A DNA stretch of 64,000 nt, taken from the NCBI RefSeq assembly GCF_021044585.1, contig NZ_CP087998.1:1674001-1738000 (forward strand). Reading direction: 5' to 3'. Made by a program: the position numbers and the translations under genes. Position 1 is the first letter of the stretch. Each line of letters begins with the position of its first letter. The notes beneath the pieces are model-generated. The model worked only from the letters and a program-made list of their open reading frames with translations, had not been told where the DNA came from and ran no database searches. This document shows, piece by piece, positions 19,100-29,677 of the stretch. The stretch is from Sulfurimonas sp. HSL-3221 (GTDB taxonomy: Bacteria > Campylobacterota > Campylobacteria > Campylobacterales > Sulfurimonadaceae).

Positions 19100-20308
19100 G
19101 TGAAACACTACATCGCCCTGTTGAAAAACGAACCGCTGCTGCGGCGCATCTCCTCGATCCAGCTCATCGCCTATTTCGGGGCCTGGTTCAGCAATGTCGC
19201 CATCTTTACCCTGCTGCTGCAGCTTGGGGCTTCGCCCCTTATTATCGCCACGGTCGCGGCGCTGCACTTCCTGCCCGGGGTTCTGCAGGCCCCCTTCTCC
19301 GGCGCGCTGATCGACAAGATCGCCCCGAAGCGGCTGATGCTGGCACTGCTGCTCGTCGAGATCGTCACGACCCTGCCGCTGGTTCTGGTCGACGATGCGG
19401 CGCAGCTCTGGCTGCTCTTCGTGCTGGTCTTCGTACGCATGGGGGCCTCCAGCTTCTATTTTACGCTTGAGATGGCGCTGCTGCCGCGCTTTCTGAAGGC
19501 GTCGGCGCTCAAACACGCCAACGAGATCCACTCCATCATCTGGTCCGTCTCCTACACCGTCGGGATGGCCCTGAGCGGCATTGCCGTCTACTATCTCGGC
19601 GTCAGGACCGCCTTCGTGACCGACGCCGCCCTCTTTGCCGTCGCGTTTGCGCTGCTCCTTCCCGCCGTTTTCCCGCCGCACAAAGCACACGAGACGGCAC
19701 GCTATCTGACACTGCTCTCGCAGAGCGTCGGCTACCTGAAGCGCAACCCCCTGACCCTGCACCTGATCTTCCTGCACGCCTTCGTCGGCTTTACCGCCTT
19801 TGACGGCCTGGTCCCGCTTGCCGCGGAGGCCTACTACCTCCCGGCCGTCGCCGCGCCGCTGGCCATCGGGCTTACGCACGCGTTCCGGGCCCTGGGGCTG
19901 GTGGGCGGCCCGCTGCTGCTGGGGCGCTGGATCACCGTCAGAAGGCTGCCGCTGCTTCTGCTGCTGCAGGCCGCTGCCATTTTCCTCTGGGCGGCCCTGC
20001 TGCCCCACTTCTACCTCTCGCTGGCGGTCTCTGTCTTTGTGGGCCTCAGCACGACCGTCATCTGGTCCTTTACCTACACCCTGCTGCAGCACCATACCGA
20101 GGAGGCCTACTACGGCCGCGTCATCGCCTATAACGATATGATCTTCCTGCTGACGGTCTCTGCCGTCTCGTTCCTGATCGGGGTGCTGGTGGAGTGGGGA
20201 ATGGGACTGCAGAGCGTCATGGCGCTGCTGGGGGTCGCTTTTATCGTTTCGGCGCTCTATTTCGGCTGGATTGCCCGCCGTTTCGTGCTGGAAGAACCGG
20301 GAGTGTAA
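19100..20308 (+). CDS. MFS transporter
   Basis: Inner-membrane carrier of 402 residues with about twelve hydrophobic helices. The loop after helix 2 reads GALIDKIAPKRLML, the MFS motif-A position (GxLaDrxGrr-like). The GTG at 19100 is chosen because GGAG lies nine bases upstream and the first helix follows directly; the longer ORF from 18974 runs into the proA promoter region. It resembles the MFS_3/enterobactin-exporter-like group. Substrate unknown. Confidence 0.85.
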   Translation: MKHYIALLKNEPLLRRISSIQLIAYFGAWFSNVAIFTLLLQLGASPLIIATVAALHFLPGVLQAPFSGALIDKIAPKRLMLALLLVEIVTTLPLVLVDDAAQLWLLFVLVFVRMGASSFYFTLEMALLPRFLKASALKHANEIHSIIWSVSYTVGMALSGIAVYYLGVRTAFVTDAALFAVAFALLLPAVFPPHKAHETARYLTLLSQSVGYLKRNPLTLHLIFLHAFVGFTAFDGLVPLAAEAYYLPAVAAPLAIGLTHAFRALGLVGGPLLLGRWITVRRLPLLLLLQAAAIFLWAALLPHFYLSLAVSVFVGLSTTVIWSFTYTLLQHHTEEAYYGRVIAYNDMIFLLTVSAVSFLIGVLVEWGMGLQSVMALLGVAFIVSALYFGWIARRFVLEEPGV

Positions 20309-20373
20309 ACAAGGCTCCCGCGCTGATCACGGAAGCCGTAGTGTCATGGAGAAAAAAAGGAGGAGTACTGAAG

Positions 20374-20396
20374 CGGAGCCCGAAGGCCCCGGTTTT
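20374..20396 (+). terminator. Possible rho-independent terminator after the MFS gene
   Basis: CGGAGCC CGAA GGCCCCG (20374-20391) folds with one mismatch and is followed by TTTTATT. It overlaps the last dnaK codons from the opposite strand, so the convergent genes are tightly packed. Confidence 0.4.
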
Positions 20397-22275
20397 ATTC
20401 GATTTCGGCGTCGATGACGTCGTCGTCGGCTTTCTTGGCGCCTTCGGAGGCCGCGGCACCGCCCTGCTCCTGCTTGTACATCTGCTCGGCCAGTTTGTGG
20501 CTTGCTTCCGTCAGCGTTTTGAGCTTCTCTTCGATCTGCTCTTTGGTCGCGTTTTCGTCCTTGAGCGTCTCTTTAAGGGCGGTAATCGCGCTCTCTATGT
20601 TGGCTTTGTCACCGGCGTCGATGTTCTCGCCCGCCTCTTTCATCGCTTTTTCCGTCTGGGCGATCATCGCGTCCGCCTGGTTACGCAGGTCAACGAGCTC
20701 TTTACGCTTCTCGTCTTCCGCTTTATGCGACTCGGCGTCCTGGACCATCTTGTTGATCTCCTCTTCGGAGAGTCCTGACGAACCGGTGATCTTGATCTCC
20801 TGGCGCTTGCCCGTACCTTTGTCGGCCGCGGAGACGGTCAGGATACCGTTGGCGTCGATATCGAAGGTAACTTCGATCTGCGGAACGCCGCGCGGTGCCG
20901 CCGGGATCTCGGTCAGTTCGAACATCCCGAGGGACTTGTTGTCCTTGGCGAACTCGCGCTCGCCCTGAACGACATGGATGGAGACCGCCGGCTGGTTGTC
21001 TTCGGCCGTGGAGAAGACCTGGGACTTCTTGACCGGGATCGTCGTGCCTTTCTCGATAACCTTGGTCGCGACACCGCCGAGGGTCTCGATACCGAGGCTG
21101 AGCGGCGTAACGTCCAGCAGCAGGACGTCTTTGACGTCACCGCGCAGGACCCCGCCCTGGATCGCCGCACCGAGGGCGACGACTTCGTCCGGGTTGACCG
21201 ATTTGTTCAGCTCTTTGCCGCCGAAGAACTCGGAGACCTTCTGCTGTGCCAGCGGCACGCGGATGGAACCGCCGACCATGATGACCTCTTTGATCTCGCC
21301 TTTGTCGAGGTCCGCGTCTTTGAGCGCGACGTTGATGTGCGTCATCGTCTCTTTGATCAGATCGTCGATCATCCCTTCGAACTTCGCACGGGTCAGTTTG
21401 ACGACGAGGTGTTTCGGACCCGTTGCATCCGCCGTGATGAACGGCAGGTTGATCTCCGTTTCAGAGGCGGATGAGAGCTCTTTCTTCGCCGCTTCCGCCG
21501 CGTCCTTGAGGCGCTGGAGCGCCATCTTGTCTGCTTTAAGATCGATGCCGTTTTCGGACTTGAACTCGCCGGCGAGGAAATCGACGATACGGTTGTCGAA
21601 GTCGTCGCCGCCGAGGAAGGCGTTACCGTCTGTGGAGAGGACCTCGAAGGTCCCTTCCGCGATCTCAAGGGTCGTAACGTCGAACGTACCGCCGCCGAGG
21701 TCGTAGACGAGAACGTTCTCTTCGCCTTTTTTGTCCAGACCGTATGCCAGCGCTGAGGCCGTCGGTTCGTTGATGATACGCAGGACGTTCAGGCCCGCGA
21801 TCGTTCCCGCTTCCTTCGTCGCTTTACGCTGGGCGTCATTGAAGTAGGCCGGAACCGTGATGACCGCGTCGGTGACAGGCATACCGAGGTACGCTTCCGC
21901 ATCCTCTTTCAGCTTGGTCAGGATCTTCGCGGAGATCTCCTGCGGCGTATAGACTTTGCCGGCAACGTCGACCGCCGCCATACCGTTCTTGTCGACGATC
22001 TTGTAGGTAACTTTGTCGTGCGCCTCTTTGGCCTTCTCTTCGTTCATCATGAGACCCATGATACGCTTGACGGAGTAGATCGTCTTCTCCGGGTTCGTGA
22101 TCGCCTGGCGCTTCGCCGGGTCACCGACGAGGACCTCGCCCTTGTCCGTAAAGGCAACGACGGAAGGCGTCGTGTTCTTACCCTCTTTGTTCGGGATGAT
22201 TTTCGCTTCGCCGCCTTCATAGACCGCTACCGCGGAGTTGGTTGTACCAAGGTCAATACCGATTACTTTACTCAT
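20395..22275 (-). CDS. dnaK: Chaperone DnaK (Hsp70)
   Basis: ATP-dependent chaperone. Seen: [27 protein letters not shown] and the linker [16 protein letters not shown] before the substrate-binding domain, and the helical lid with an acidic end [10 protein letters not shown]. 626 residues is normal. It follows grpE by 20 bases and shares the grpE promoter. No dnaJ or hrcA lies next to it. Confidence 0.99.
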   Translation of the reverse strand: MSKVIGIDLGTTNSAVAVYEGGEAKIIPNKEGKNTTPSVVAFTDKGEVLVGDPAKRQAITNPEKTIYSVKRIMGLMMNEEKAKEAHDKVTYKIVDKNGMAAVDVAGKVYTPQEISAKILTKLKEDAEAYLGMPVTDAVITVPAYFNDAQRKATKEAGTIAGLNVLRIINEPTASALAYGLDKKGEENVLVYDLGGGTFDVTTLEIAEGTFEVLSTDGNAFLGGDDFDNRIVDFLAGEFKSENGIDLKADKMALQRLKDAAEAAKKELSSASETEINLPFITADATGPKHLVVKLTRAKFEGMIDDLIKETMTHINVALKDADLDKGEIKEVIMVGGSIRVPLAQQKVSEFFGGKELNKSVNPDEVVALGAAIQGGVLRGDVKDVLLLDVTPLSLGIETLGGVATKVIEKGTTIPVKKSQVFSTAEDNQPAVSIHVVQGEREFAKDNKSLGMFELTEIPAAPRGVPQIEVTFDIDANGILTVSAADKGTGKRQEIKITGSSGLSEEEINKMVQDAESHKAEDEKRKELVDLRNQADAMIAQTEKAMKEAGENIDAGDKANIESAITALKETLKDENATKEQIEEKLKTLTEASHKLAEQMYKQEQGGAAASEGAKKADDDVIDAEIE

Positions 22276-22295
22276 GTGTCGTTCCTCTCTTTTAG

Positions 22296-22853
22296 TTAGT
22301 TTGCAATAACGACCATTGCGTCGCGCAATGTACGCTCTTTATATTTGTACCCTTTTTGGAAGGTACTGACGATCTCGCCGCTCTCGTGCTCCGGGCTGTC
22401 CACCTGCTGTACCGCGTGGTGCACGTTCGGATCGAACGGTTCCTCTTCGCCTACCGCCGTAATGCCATGTTTCTCCAGGGCGCTGAGGAACTGCTTCATC
22501 GTCAGTTCGACACCCTCTTTCACCTTGGCCAGAAGCTCGGCGGCTTCCATCCCCTCGCCGTCAGCGGCCTTGACGGCCATCTCCAGCGAGTCGACGACCG
22601 GGATCAGGTCCTTCGCGAACTTCTCCTGGGCGTATTCAAGTGCCTGGTACTTTTCGCGCTCCAGACGCTTTTTAATGTTGTCAAAGTCCGCGTGGACCCT
22701 TGTATACTTATCTTTGAGCAGATCCAGTTCCATTTGGACACGTTCAAGGTCGGAACCGACCTCTTCCGCCTCTTCTGAAACCATCTCCTCAATCATTTCT
22801 TCATCATTGGGCAAAGTTTCTTCATTATTAGGCTTGTTTTCTTCCTGAGACAT
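22296..22853 (-). CDS. grpE: Nucleotide exchange factor GrpE
   Basis: ADP-release factor for DnaK. It has an acidic disordered start, a long coiled coil (about 35-95; [19 protein letters not shown]), and the beta domain with [14 protein letters not shown] and the end [16 protein letters not shown]. The ATG at 22853 gives [10 protein letters not shown]; a further ATG at 22892 would lie before the predicted transcript start and is rejected. 185 residues. Confidence 0.97.
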   Translation of the reverse strand: MSQEENKPNNEETLPNDEEMIEEMVSEEAEEVGSDLERVQMELDLLKDKYTRVHADFDNIKKRLEREKYQALEYAQEKFAKDLIPVVDSLEMAVKAADGEGMEAAELLAKVKEGVELTMKQFLSALEKHGITAVGEEEPFDPNVHHAVQQVDSPEHESGEIVSTFQKGYKYKERTLRDAMVVIAN

Positions 22854-22892
22854 AGCGACTGTCAGACTCCTTTCGAATTGAAATCTGACCAA

Positions 22893-22971
22893 ATTATACT
22901 ACATGAGTCTATCTATGTCAAGTACTGATTGTAACACTTTGTTCAATATAGTTTAGTCAAATAGACTAAAG
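22893..22971 (-). promoter_or_regulatory. grpE-dnaK promoter with HAIR-like inverted repeat
   Basis: Minus-strand TTGACA (22916-22921), 17 bases, TATAAT (22893-22898): a consensus sigma70 promoter. Upstream at 22952-22970 lies TTTAGT-N7-ACTAAA, extended to CTTTAGT on the minus strand. The pattern resembles the HspR HAIR consensus CTTGAGT-N7-ACTCAAG and matches the half-sites at clpB. Confidence 0.7.
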
Positions 22972-23067
22972 TATATTTCTCCCCCCAGTTTGTGCCCTTC
23001 AGAGCCCTGTGGCAGGGGAGATGGTACAATTCCGTAAAAAGAAATCCCGCATTCAAAGGCCGTTTAC

Positions 23068-23457
23068 ATGAGTATTTTTGCTTTGCAATCGCCGGCGGGA
23101 GGTTTTCTGGATGAGGATCTGAAACACTTCAACAAGGAGTTCGACGATTGGTGCGTCCAGTTTGAGAGCTACGAGGATGCGGAGCTCATTGCCCAGACGT
23201 TTGACCGCCGAGCAAGCGTCGACATCGTCGAGATCACGCCGCTGAGCTACCCGAAGTATTTCTTTCACAATCTCCAGGGGACCATCCATGCGACGCGGCA
23301 GGTCGGCGACACGATCGTCTGTATCGTCGAACCGTTTATGGGCTCGAACTACCGTCTGGCCATTTGCGACCTGAAAACGAAAACCGTCCGGCTGAACCCT
23401 ACACGCTACAAAAGCGCATTAAGTGTCGAGGGCGCTTTCTCCACCTACACCGAATAG
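23068..23457 (+). CDS. Conserved hypothetical protein
   Basis: Product of 129 residues, acidic in its first half (DEDLKHFNKEFDDW, ESYEDAE) with strand-rich segments later (IVCIVEPFMGSNYRLAICDL). No signal peptide, membrane helix or motif I recognise. A TACAAT -10-like hexamer lies at about 23026-23031. It is divergent from grpE. I cannot assign a function. Confidence 0.6.
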   Translation: MSIFALQSPAGGFLDEDLKHFNKEFDDWCVQFESYEDAELIAQTFDRRASVDIVEITPLSYPKYFFHNLQGTIHATRQVGDTIVCIVEPFMGSNYRLAICDLKTKTVRLNPTRYKSALSVEGAFSTYTE

Positions 23458-23525
23458 CCGACCGTCGACTGGCAAATGTGTGCAGCGCTATAATAGCTTT
23501 AGACCTTTGGATGAAAAGAACCGAC

Positions 23526-25499
23526 ATGAAACGCATCACCCTGACGCTCATCGCCCTGCTTTCGCTTGTCGCCATCGTGCTCACCCTCCCCTTCACCCCG
23601 CCCGGCAACCGGATCATTGCCGGTATCGTGCAGCAAAAACTCAATGAAACCCTGCCTCTCTCCGCTGATGTTGAAACATTCGACCTCGGTTTCCGCCGTT
23701 TCAGCGTCGTCATCCTACTGGAGAGCGCCGGCCGTATCAAGGCGGAAGGAGAATATTCGCTCTTCGACCGGTCACTCTCCGCCCGCTACCGCGCCGACGT
23801 GGAGGACCTTGCGTCGCTGAGCGGGCAGAAGATGCAGGGGAGCCTGCAGACCGAAGGAACGGTCAAAGGCAGCCTGCCGCTGCTTGAGATTGACGGGCAC
23901 ACCGATGCCGCCGGGAGTGACACCGCTTACCACCTGACCCTGGCTGATTTCAACCCGGGGGCCCTCACCGCCACGATCCGCCATGCCCGGCTGGAGCAGC
24001 TGCTGGCCCTCGCCGGCCAGGCGCCGCTGGCCTCCGGGAGCATCGATGCGGAGATCCTCCTGCACTCCATCGACCCCGCTGCCCTCGACGGGACGGTCGA
24101 TGCCGTCCTGGCGCAGGGGACACTTGACCGTGCGCTGATCAGCAGCACCTACGGCCTCAACGTGCCCGATGCGGCCCTGAACGCTTCACTGCAGGCACGG
24201 CTGCAAACAGACACCGTCACCTACGATGTTAAAACCGACTCCGCCTTGGGGCACCTCACCTCCGACGGGACGCTGACCCCGCAAAACGGAGGAATGGATA
24301 TCCGCTACGCTTTTTCGATCAAAGAACTCGCACTTTTGCAGGGGTTGACGGGACAGACACTGCACGGGGCCGTCTCGCTTGCGGGACAGCTCAAAGGCGA
24401 CCGGGAGCATCTCGACGCCACGGCTTCGGGGGAGCTCGCCGGGGGCAAAGGCGCTCTTACAGCCGTCCTCAAAGCCTACGCTCCCGTTTCCGCCGACGTC
24501 ACCGCCCAGCACCTCCGGCTGGCACGACTGCTGAGCATGCTCGGTTATCCCCGTGTTGCCGATGCCGACGTCTCCGGGCATGCGGTGCTGCCAAGCCTGG
24601 ACCCGGAGGCGCTCAAAGGAACGATCGACATTAATATGGCAAAAGGGAGCGCGGATACCGATGCCCTCTCCAAACTGCTGGGGCGCCCCTTCCCCGCAAG
24701 TACTTTCATGCTCAAAACCCAAAGCCGCCTCAACGGGGAGAACGTCGCTACGGCAGCAGATTTCGTCTCCGACCTCTTCACCCTGCGCTCCGATACGCTG
24801 CAGTACAACGTCAAACAAAGCCGCATGACGGCGGCGTACACGGCAGAGATCCCCGACCTGAGCAAGCTCTCCTCCCTGGCCGAACGCCCGCTGCGCGGAA
24901 GCGCAAAGATCTCGGGCGATCTCACCTACGACGATGCCCTGATGCTGCATGCGAACAGCAGCCTCTTGAAAGGGGCGATCGCCGCGACCCTGAAGGGAGA
25001 GGCGCTTCATGCGGATTTCAAACAGATCAGTACGATAGCGGCGCTGCACATGCTCGTCCAGCCCGAAACCTTCGATGCCCGCTTCGACGGAACCCTCGAC
25101 TACCGGCTTGACAATAAACAGGGCGAGCTCAAAGGCAAGCTTACTGAGGGGGCCTTCTCCCGCAACAACGTCTTCGATCTGCTGCGCCAATACACCAGTG
25201 TCGACCTCTACAAAGAGCGCTTCGACGGTACGACCCTCGCCCGCCTCGACGATACAATGATCGATGCGGATCTGCAGCTGCGTTCCGACCGTGCCGCCCT
25301 GCAGACCAAGCATGCGAAGATCGATACCGCAAAAGAGACCGTCCGGGCCGATATCAAACTCGAAGCCGCCGGTGCCGTTATCCCTTTCCGGCTCAGGGGG
25401 AAAATGTCCCGCCCCGGCGTCACCGTCGACGCGGGGAAACTCATCGAACAGGAGGCCGGCAAACAGGTTCAGCAACTATTTGATTCTCTTTTCAAGTAA
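23526..25499 (+). CDS. AsmA/TamB-like membrane-anchored periplasmic protein
   Basis: Protein of 657 residues: an N-terminal hydrophobic anchor (about 4-21), then a long region of alternating short strands with recurring patterns such as LNAxLQARLQTDTVTYDVKT and GKLTEGAFSRNNVFDLL, typical of AsmA-like beta-groove proteins. These span the periplasm and are linked to phospholipid transport or outer-membrane assembly. The ATG at 23526 is chosen because it directly starts the anchor; an ATG at 23511 is also possible. The family call rests on architecture. Confidence 0.6.
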   Translation: MKRITLTLIALLSLVAIVLTLPFTPPGNRIIAGIVQQKLNETLPLSADVETFDLGFRRFSVVILLESAGRIKAEGEYSLFDRSLSARYRADVEDLASLSGQKMQGSLQTEGTVKGSLPLLEIDGHTDAAGSDTAYHLTLADFNPGALTATIRHARLEQLLALAGQAPLASGSIDAEILLHSIDPAALDGTVDAVLAQGTLDRALISSTYGLNVPDAALNASLQARLQTDTVTYDVKTDSALGHLTSDGTLTPQNGGMDIRYAFSIKELALLQGLTGQTLHGAVSLAGQLKGDREHLDATASGELAGGKGALTAVLKAYAPVSADVTAQHLRLARLLSMLGYPRVADADVSGHAVLPSLDPEALKGTIDINMAKGSADTDALSKLLGRPFPASTFMLKTQSRLNGENVATAADFVSDLFTLRSDTLQYNVKQSRMTAAYTAEIPDLSKLSSLAERPLRGSAKISGDLTYDDALMLHANSSLLKGAIAATLKGEALHADFKQISTIAALHMLVQPETFDARFDGTLDYRLDNKQGELKGKLTEGAFSRNNVFDLLRQYTSVDLYKERFDGTTLARLDDTMIDADLQLRSDRAALQTKHAKIDTAKETVRADIKLEAAGAVIPFRLRGKMSRPGVTVDAGKLIEQEAGKQVQQLFDSLFK

Positions 25500-25609
25500 A
25501 CCGCTCTTTTTTCCCTGCTATGGGGACTTTTATGCTATGATAGGGACTCTTAACATCCAATCACAGAATAAAAAGCTGTGAGGAAAGTTTCTCTGGGGAA
25601 TAAGCAACA

Positions 25610-27952
25610 ATGCGCCAATTCGACTTTGACAAACTGAAGTACCTCTACAGTACCGTTCCGGTCATTCTTATCATCCACTTTTTCAGCGTCCTTCTTTTCA
25701 GTGTCTTCATGTGGCACTACGTCGACAACATTGCCCTGGCAGTCTGGATAAGCGTCTCGGTCATCGTCCTGCTCTTCCGCTTTTACCATTACCTGCTCTA
25801 CAGCAACAGCTCCGAAGAGGAGCTCAGGCCTCAAAGCACCCTCTGGCTGCACCGCTACTACACCTACGTGCTTATCGGCGGAGGACTTTGGGGCAGCACC
25901 GCCGTGCTGCTCTTCCCCCCGCACGAGATCCTCTACCAGATGGTCGTCGTCTTGTTCATTCTCGGCCTGACCGCCACTGCGCTCGGTATCATCTCCGCCT
26001 CCTGGGAGCTGGTCGTCGCCTATGCCCTGCTCTCCTTCGCACCCATTATCGTCCGCCTGGCGTGGATGGAAGACCCGCTCTACCAGACGATCGCCTACAT
26101 CGTCAGTGCCCTGGGTATCCTGCTGATTTTCAGTGCCAAACATTTCGGGTCGGTTATCGACAATGCCATCTACAGCAAATTCGCGCTGTCCCAGGCCATG
26201 TCGGCCCTCGAAAATACGCAGGGGCGACTTATCTCCCTCCTCGACAACGCCCCCGTCGGGATCTTTTATTATGACAGCAGTCTGCATATCACCGACCTTA
26301 ACAACCAGCTGCTCAAAATCTTTCAACTGGCAGAGCGCGACCCCCTGATCGGGTACGATCTCGGCACCCTCATGGACAAACGCATCCTGCCGGCATTGAA
26401 TCAGGCACTGGAGGACGGGCAGGGACACTACGAAGGTCCCTTCTACTCGACCTTCTCGGAAAATTCCCTCTATATCGAGCTCTCCACCGTCCCCGTCATC
26501 GATAAAAAACGGCTGCACCAGGGCGCCATCTGTTTTGTCAAGGACCTGACGCTGGAGAAAGAGGCCCAGGAGTTGATCAAGCAGAACAGCTTCTACGACC
26601 CGCTGACCAAACTGCCCAACCGCAGTCTCGTCACCGACCGGATCAAGCTCTCCGTCGAACAGAGCAGACGCCACCTCTTTCACTGCGCCGTGCTCTTTAT
26701 TGACCTTGACCATTTCAAACATATCAACGATGATTACGGCCACTATATCGGCGATCAGGTACTCTACCAGGTCAGTCAGCGTCTGCTCAAACAGCTTCGA
26801 TCCGAAGACACCGTCGCACGGGTCGGGGGAGACGAGTTCCTGATTCTCCTCAATACCCTCTCGGATGACTATACCGAAGCGGCCCAGGAGGCGATGGAGA
26901 TCGCCTTGGGGCTGATTGACGCGATCAACGGGATCTTTGGCATCGACGGGGAGTCTATTTCGCTGTCTGCGAGCATCGGTATCAATGTCTTCCGCGGCGA
27001 AGAGGGGATGCTCCCTGACGCCATTATCAAACGTTCCGATATCGCCATGTTCCAGGCCAAACGGACCGGACGCCAGCATGCCGAGCTCTACCATGAATCT
27101 TTTGAAACTTCCCAGCAAGAACTCTTTCAAATGGAAAAAGAGCTTCGCAGAGCACTTGACGAGAAAGAGTTCGAACTCTACTACCAGCCGAAGGTGGCCA
27201 TCGACAGTGACAAGATCGCCCAGGTCGAGGCACTTATCCGCTGGAATCACCCCGACAAGGGACTGATAATGCCGGAGGCGTTCATCCCCTACGCCGAGGA
27301 GAGCGGACTCATCGTGAAAATCGGCGAATGGGTGCTGGAGGAGAGCATCAAGCAGATCAAGCAGTGGCAGCAGACGGGCGCGGCCAACGCCATCGAACGC
27401 GTCTCCGTCAATGTCAGCTCCCACCAGTTCAACCAGCCCGATTTCGTTGACTACCTTCGGGCCCTGGTCACCAGTTACGAAATCGCCCCCGGGATGATCG
27501 AACTCGAACTGACCGAAAGCGCCATGCTCGACAACTCCCGTGGCGCCATCGACAAGGTTAAAGCGCTTGAGGCCTTCGGCGTGCGCGTCGCGCTGGACGA
27601 TTTCGGTACGGGCTACTCCTCGCTCTCCTACCTCAAGCACCTCCCCGTCAGCGTGATCAAGATCGACCGCTCCTTCATCACCGACCTGAAGCACAACGAG
27701 AATTCCCTGATGATCGTCAAGACCATCATCGCCATTGCCAAAAGCATGGACCTGACCGTCGTCGCCGAAGGGGTCGAAACGGATGAGGAGCTGAGCATGC
27801 TTAAAGAACTTGGCTGCGACTACTACCAGGGCTTCCTGTGCGAAAAGGCCCTGCCGGTCAAAAAACTTGAAGCGCTGATCAGCACCAAGATCACTACCCG
27901 GCAGTCCATCGAAGAGAATCTCCTGCCCGAACAATCGGCAAGCATAGAGTAA
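25610..27952 (+). CDS. Membrane-bound PAS-GGDEF-EAL cyclic-di-GMP protein
   Basis: Protein of 780 residues with about six N-terminal membrane helices (about 14-190), a PAS domain (about 208-315; SLLDNAPVGIFYYDSS), GGDEF (about 325-490; RVGGDEFLIL intact) and EAL (about 505-755). The EAL catalytic residues appear complete: EALIRW, NVSSHQF, ELTESAML, DDFGTGYSSL, IKIDRSF, AEGVET. It could therefore make or break c-di-GMP. RBS GGGGAA precedes the ATG. The promoter may use TATGAT near 25534. Confidence 0.95.
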   Translation: MRQFDFDKLKYLYSTVPVILIIHFFSVLLFSVFMWHYVDNIALAVWISVSVIVLLFRFYHYLLYSNSSEEELRPQSTLWLHRYYTYVLIGGGLWGSTAVLLFPPHEILYQMVVVLFILGLTATALGIISASWELVVAYALLSFAPIIVRLAWMEDPLYQTIAYIVSALGILLIFSAKHFGSVIDNAIYSKFALSQAMSALENTQGRLISLLDNAPVGIFYYDSSLHITDLNNQLLKIFQLAERDPLIGYDLGTLMDKRILPALNQALEDGQGHYEGPFYSTFSENSLYIELSTVPVIDKKRLHQGAICFVKDLTLEKEAQELIKQNSFYDPLTKLPNRSLVTDRIKLSVEQSRRHLFHCAVLFIDLDHFKHINDDYGHYIGDQVLYQVSQRLLKQLRSEDTVARVGGDEFLILLNTLSDDYTEAAQEAMEIALGLIDAINGIFGIDGESISLSASIGINVFRGEEGMLPDAIIKRSDIAMFQAKRTGRQHAELYHESFETSQQELFQMEKELRRALDEKEFELYYQPKVAIDSDKIAQVEALIRWNHPDKGLIMPEAFIPYAEESGLIVKIGEWVLEESIKQIKQWQQTGAANAIERVSVNVSSHQFNQPDFVDYLRALVTSYEIAPGMIELELTESAMLDNSRGAIDKVKALEAFGVRVALDDFGTGYSSLSYLKHLPVSVIKIDRSFITDLKHNENSLMIVKTIIAIAKSMDLTVVAEGVETDEELSMLKELGCDYYQGFLCEKALPVKKLEALISTKITTRQSIEENLLPEQSASIE

Positions 27953-28087
27953 TACAGCGCCTCCGGCCGTCATCCGCGTTGCACCCGGATGAACGGAATA
28001 TGCATCCAGTCGGTGACAGCGCTTAATTATTTTCGCAGCACACCGTATTCAAGCACCCCTTCAAAAGAGTTTAGGAACAATCACCGC

Positions 28088-29644
28088 ATGCATACCCTTG
28101 AAACCGTTTTCGAATACCATGACCAGACCAAGCACCATCCCAACCGCTATGCGGCGTCGTTGGGCTATATGGACTGGGCGACGCAGCCCGACCCCTACCG
28201 CCGCTTCGACGGGGCTCGGGGGGTCGTTCTCCCCTTGCCCTCCCCGGGTCCCGAACCAACCTACGCCGCCCTTTTTGAGGCACGCCCCTCCGAACCGCTC
28301 ACGCTGGATACCCTCTCCGTTCTGCTGCGTTACAGCCTGGGACTTGCGGCCGTCAAATGCATCGGCAGCGACTGCTGGGCGCTGCGCTGCAACGCCTCCA
28401 GCGGCAACCTCCACCCCACCGAAGGCTACGTCATCCTCCCCCCGGTTGAAGGTGTCAGCACCCAAAGCGTCGTTGCGCACTACGCGCCGCTAACCCACAG
28501 CCTGGAGCTCCTGCACGCCTTCGATACGGACTTCTGGTCTGCACTCCCGAAGGGCTCTTTGCTGATGGGCTTCACCTCCATCGTATGGCGCGAGGCGTGG
28601 AAGTACGGCGAGCGCGCCTTCCGCTACACCCAGCTCGACGCCGGCCACGCCCTGCGCGCCGCCCAGATCTCCGCGCGCCTTAACGGCTGGCACGCCCGCC
28701 TCTTTGACGCTTTCGAGGCCGATACCCTTGACACGCTGCTGGGGCTGGATCAGCCGGCCCGCTTCCAGCCGAACGAGGAAGAGATCGCCGATGCTCTGTT
28801 GCTCATGACGCCTGAAAAAGACGTCGCAACGCCCGACCTTATCCCCCTTCTCGCCCAGTGCCGCACTGCGTATGCGGGGACGGCAAACCGTCTCAGCCCC
28901 TCCCAGCACCCCTGGGAGGCGATCACTCTCGTTGAGCGGGCCACGGCCGCCGCGGTGAACCTCCCGGTCGACATGGCACCAGCGCCTTTCAGCAGCAACT
29001 GCGGTACCGCTGCCGAAGAGGTCATCCTCACCCGCCGCAGTGCCCGCGCGATGGATTTCGGCCGTACCCATATCGGCTTCGAATCGTTCACCCGGCTGAT
29101 GCAGGCGGCGCGGAACGCTGTTGAAGGTTTCACGCCTGCGGCCTCCCTGCTCCTTTTCGTCCATGACGTCGAGACCCTGGAGCCGGGTCTTTACCTCTAC
29201 CTCCTGAACGACGGCTACCTGGAATCCTTCAAAACACGCACGCGCAGTGACTTTCTCTTCCGGCCGGCCGGGGAGCATCTCTATCTGCTTGAAGCGGGCG
29301 ACTTCCGCGCCCAGGCCAAGTTCATCTCCTGCAGCCAGGAGATCGCATCTGATGGCGCCTTCTCGCTTGGCATGCTCTGCGAATTTTCGCCCCAGCTTGA
29401 GCGCTATGGGCCGGGGCGCTACAAGAGCCTCTACTGGGAGTGCGGCGCCATCGGCCAGCAACTCTACCTCGAAGCGACGTCGCAGGGGCTCAGCGCCACG
29501 GGCATCGGCTGCTTCCTCGACGATGTCATGCACCGGCTGCTGGGGTTGGAGGGGAACGATTTTCAGAGCCTCTACCACCTGGCCATAGGCTACGCCATTC
29601 CCGACCTCCGCCTGCAGACAAAACTCCCCTACAGCAGACGATAG
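28088..29644 (+). CDS. SagB/ThcOx-type nitroreductase, tandem-domain form
   Basis: Protein of 518 residues with two nitroreductase-like halves. The first (about 60-240) has LRCNASSGNLHPTEGYVI, the FMN-binding SagB signature; the second (about 335-515) has LTRRSARAMDF and ATGIGCFLDDVMHRLLGL. SagB proteins oxidise azolines in peptide maturation, but no cyclodehydratase or precursor peptide is seen nearby, so it may act on something else. The ATG at 28088 (MHTLETVFEYHDQTKHHP) follows AGGAA; the in-frame start at 27989 is unlikely. Confidence 0.85.
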   Translation: MHTLETVFEYHDQTKHHPNRYAASLGYMDWATQPDPYRRFDGARGVVLPLPSPGPEPTYAALFEARPSEPLTLDTLSVLLRYSLGLAAVKCIGSDCWALRCNASSGNLHPTEGYVILPPVEGVSTQSVVAHYAPLTHSLELLHAFDTDFWSALPKGSLLMGFTSIVWREAWKYGERAFRYTQLDAGHALRAAQISARLNGWHARLFDAFEADTLDTLLGLDQPARFQPNEEEIADALLLMTPEKDVATPDLIPLLAQCRTAYAGTANRLSPSQHPWEAITLVERATAAAVNLPVDMAPAPFSSNCGTAAEEVILTRRSARAMDFGRTHIGFESFTRLMQAARNAVEGFTPAASLLLFVHDVETLEPGLYLYLLNDGYLESFKTRTRSDFLFRPAGEHLYLLEAGDFRAQAKFISCSQEIASDGAFSLGMLCEFSPQLERYGPGRYKSLYWECGAIGQQLYLEATSQGLSATGIGCFLDDVMHRLLGLEGNDFQSLYHLAIGYAIPDLRLQTKLPYSRR

Positions 29645-29677
29645 CGCGCTATTATCCCGGCTGAGCTACAATAGAGC

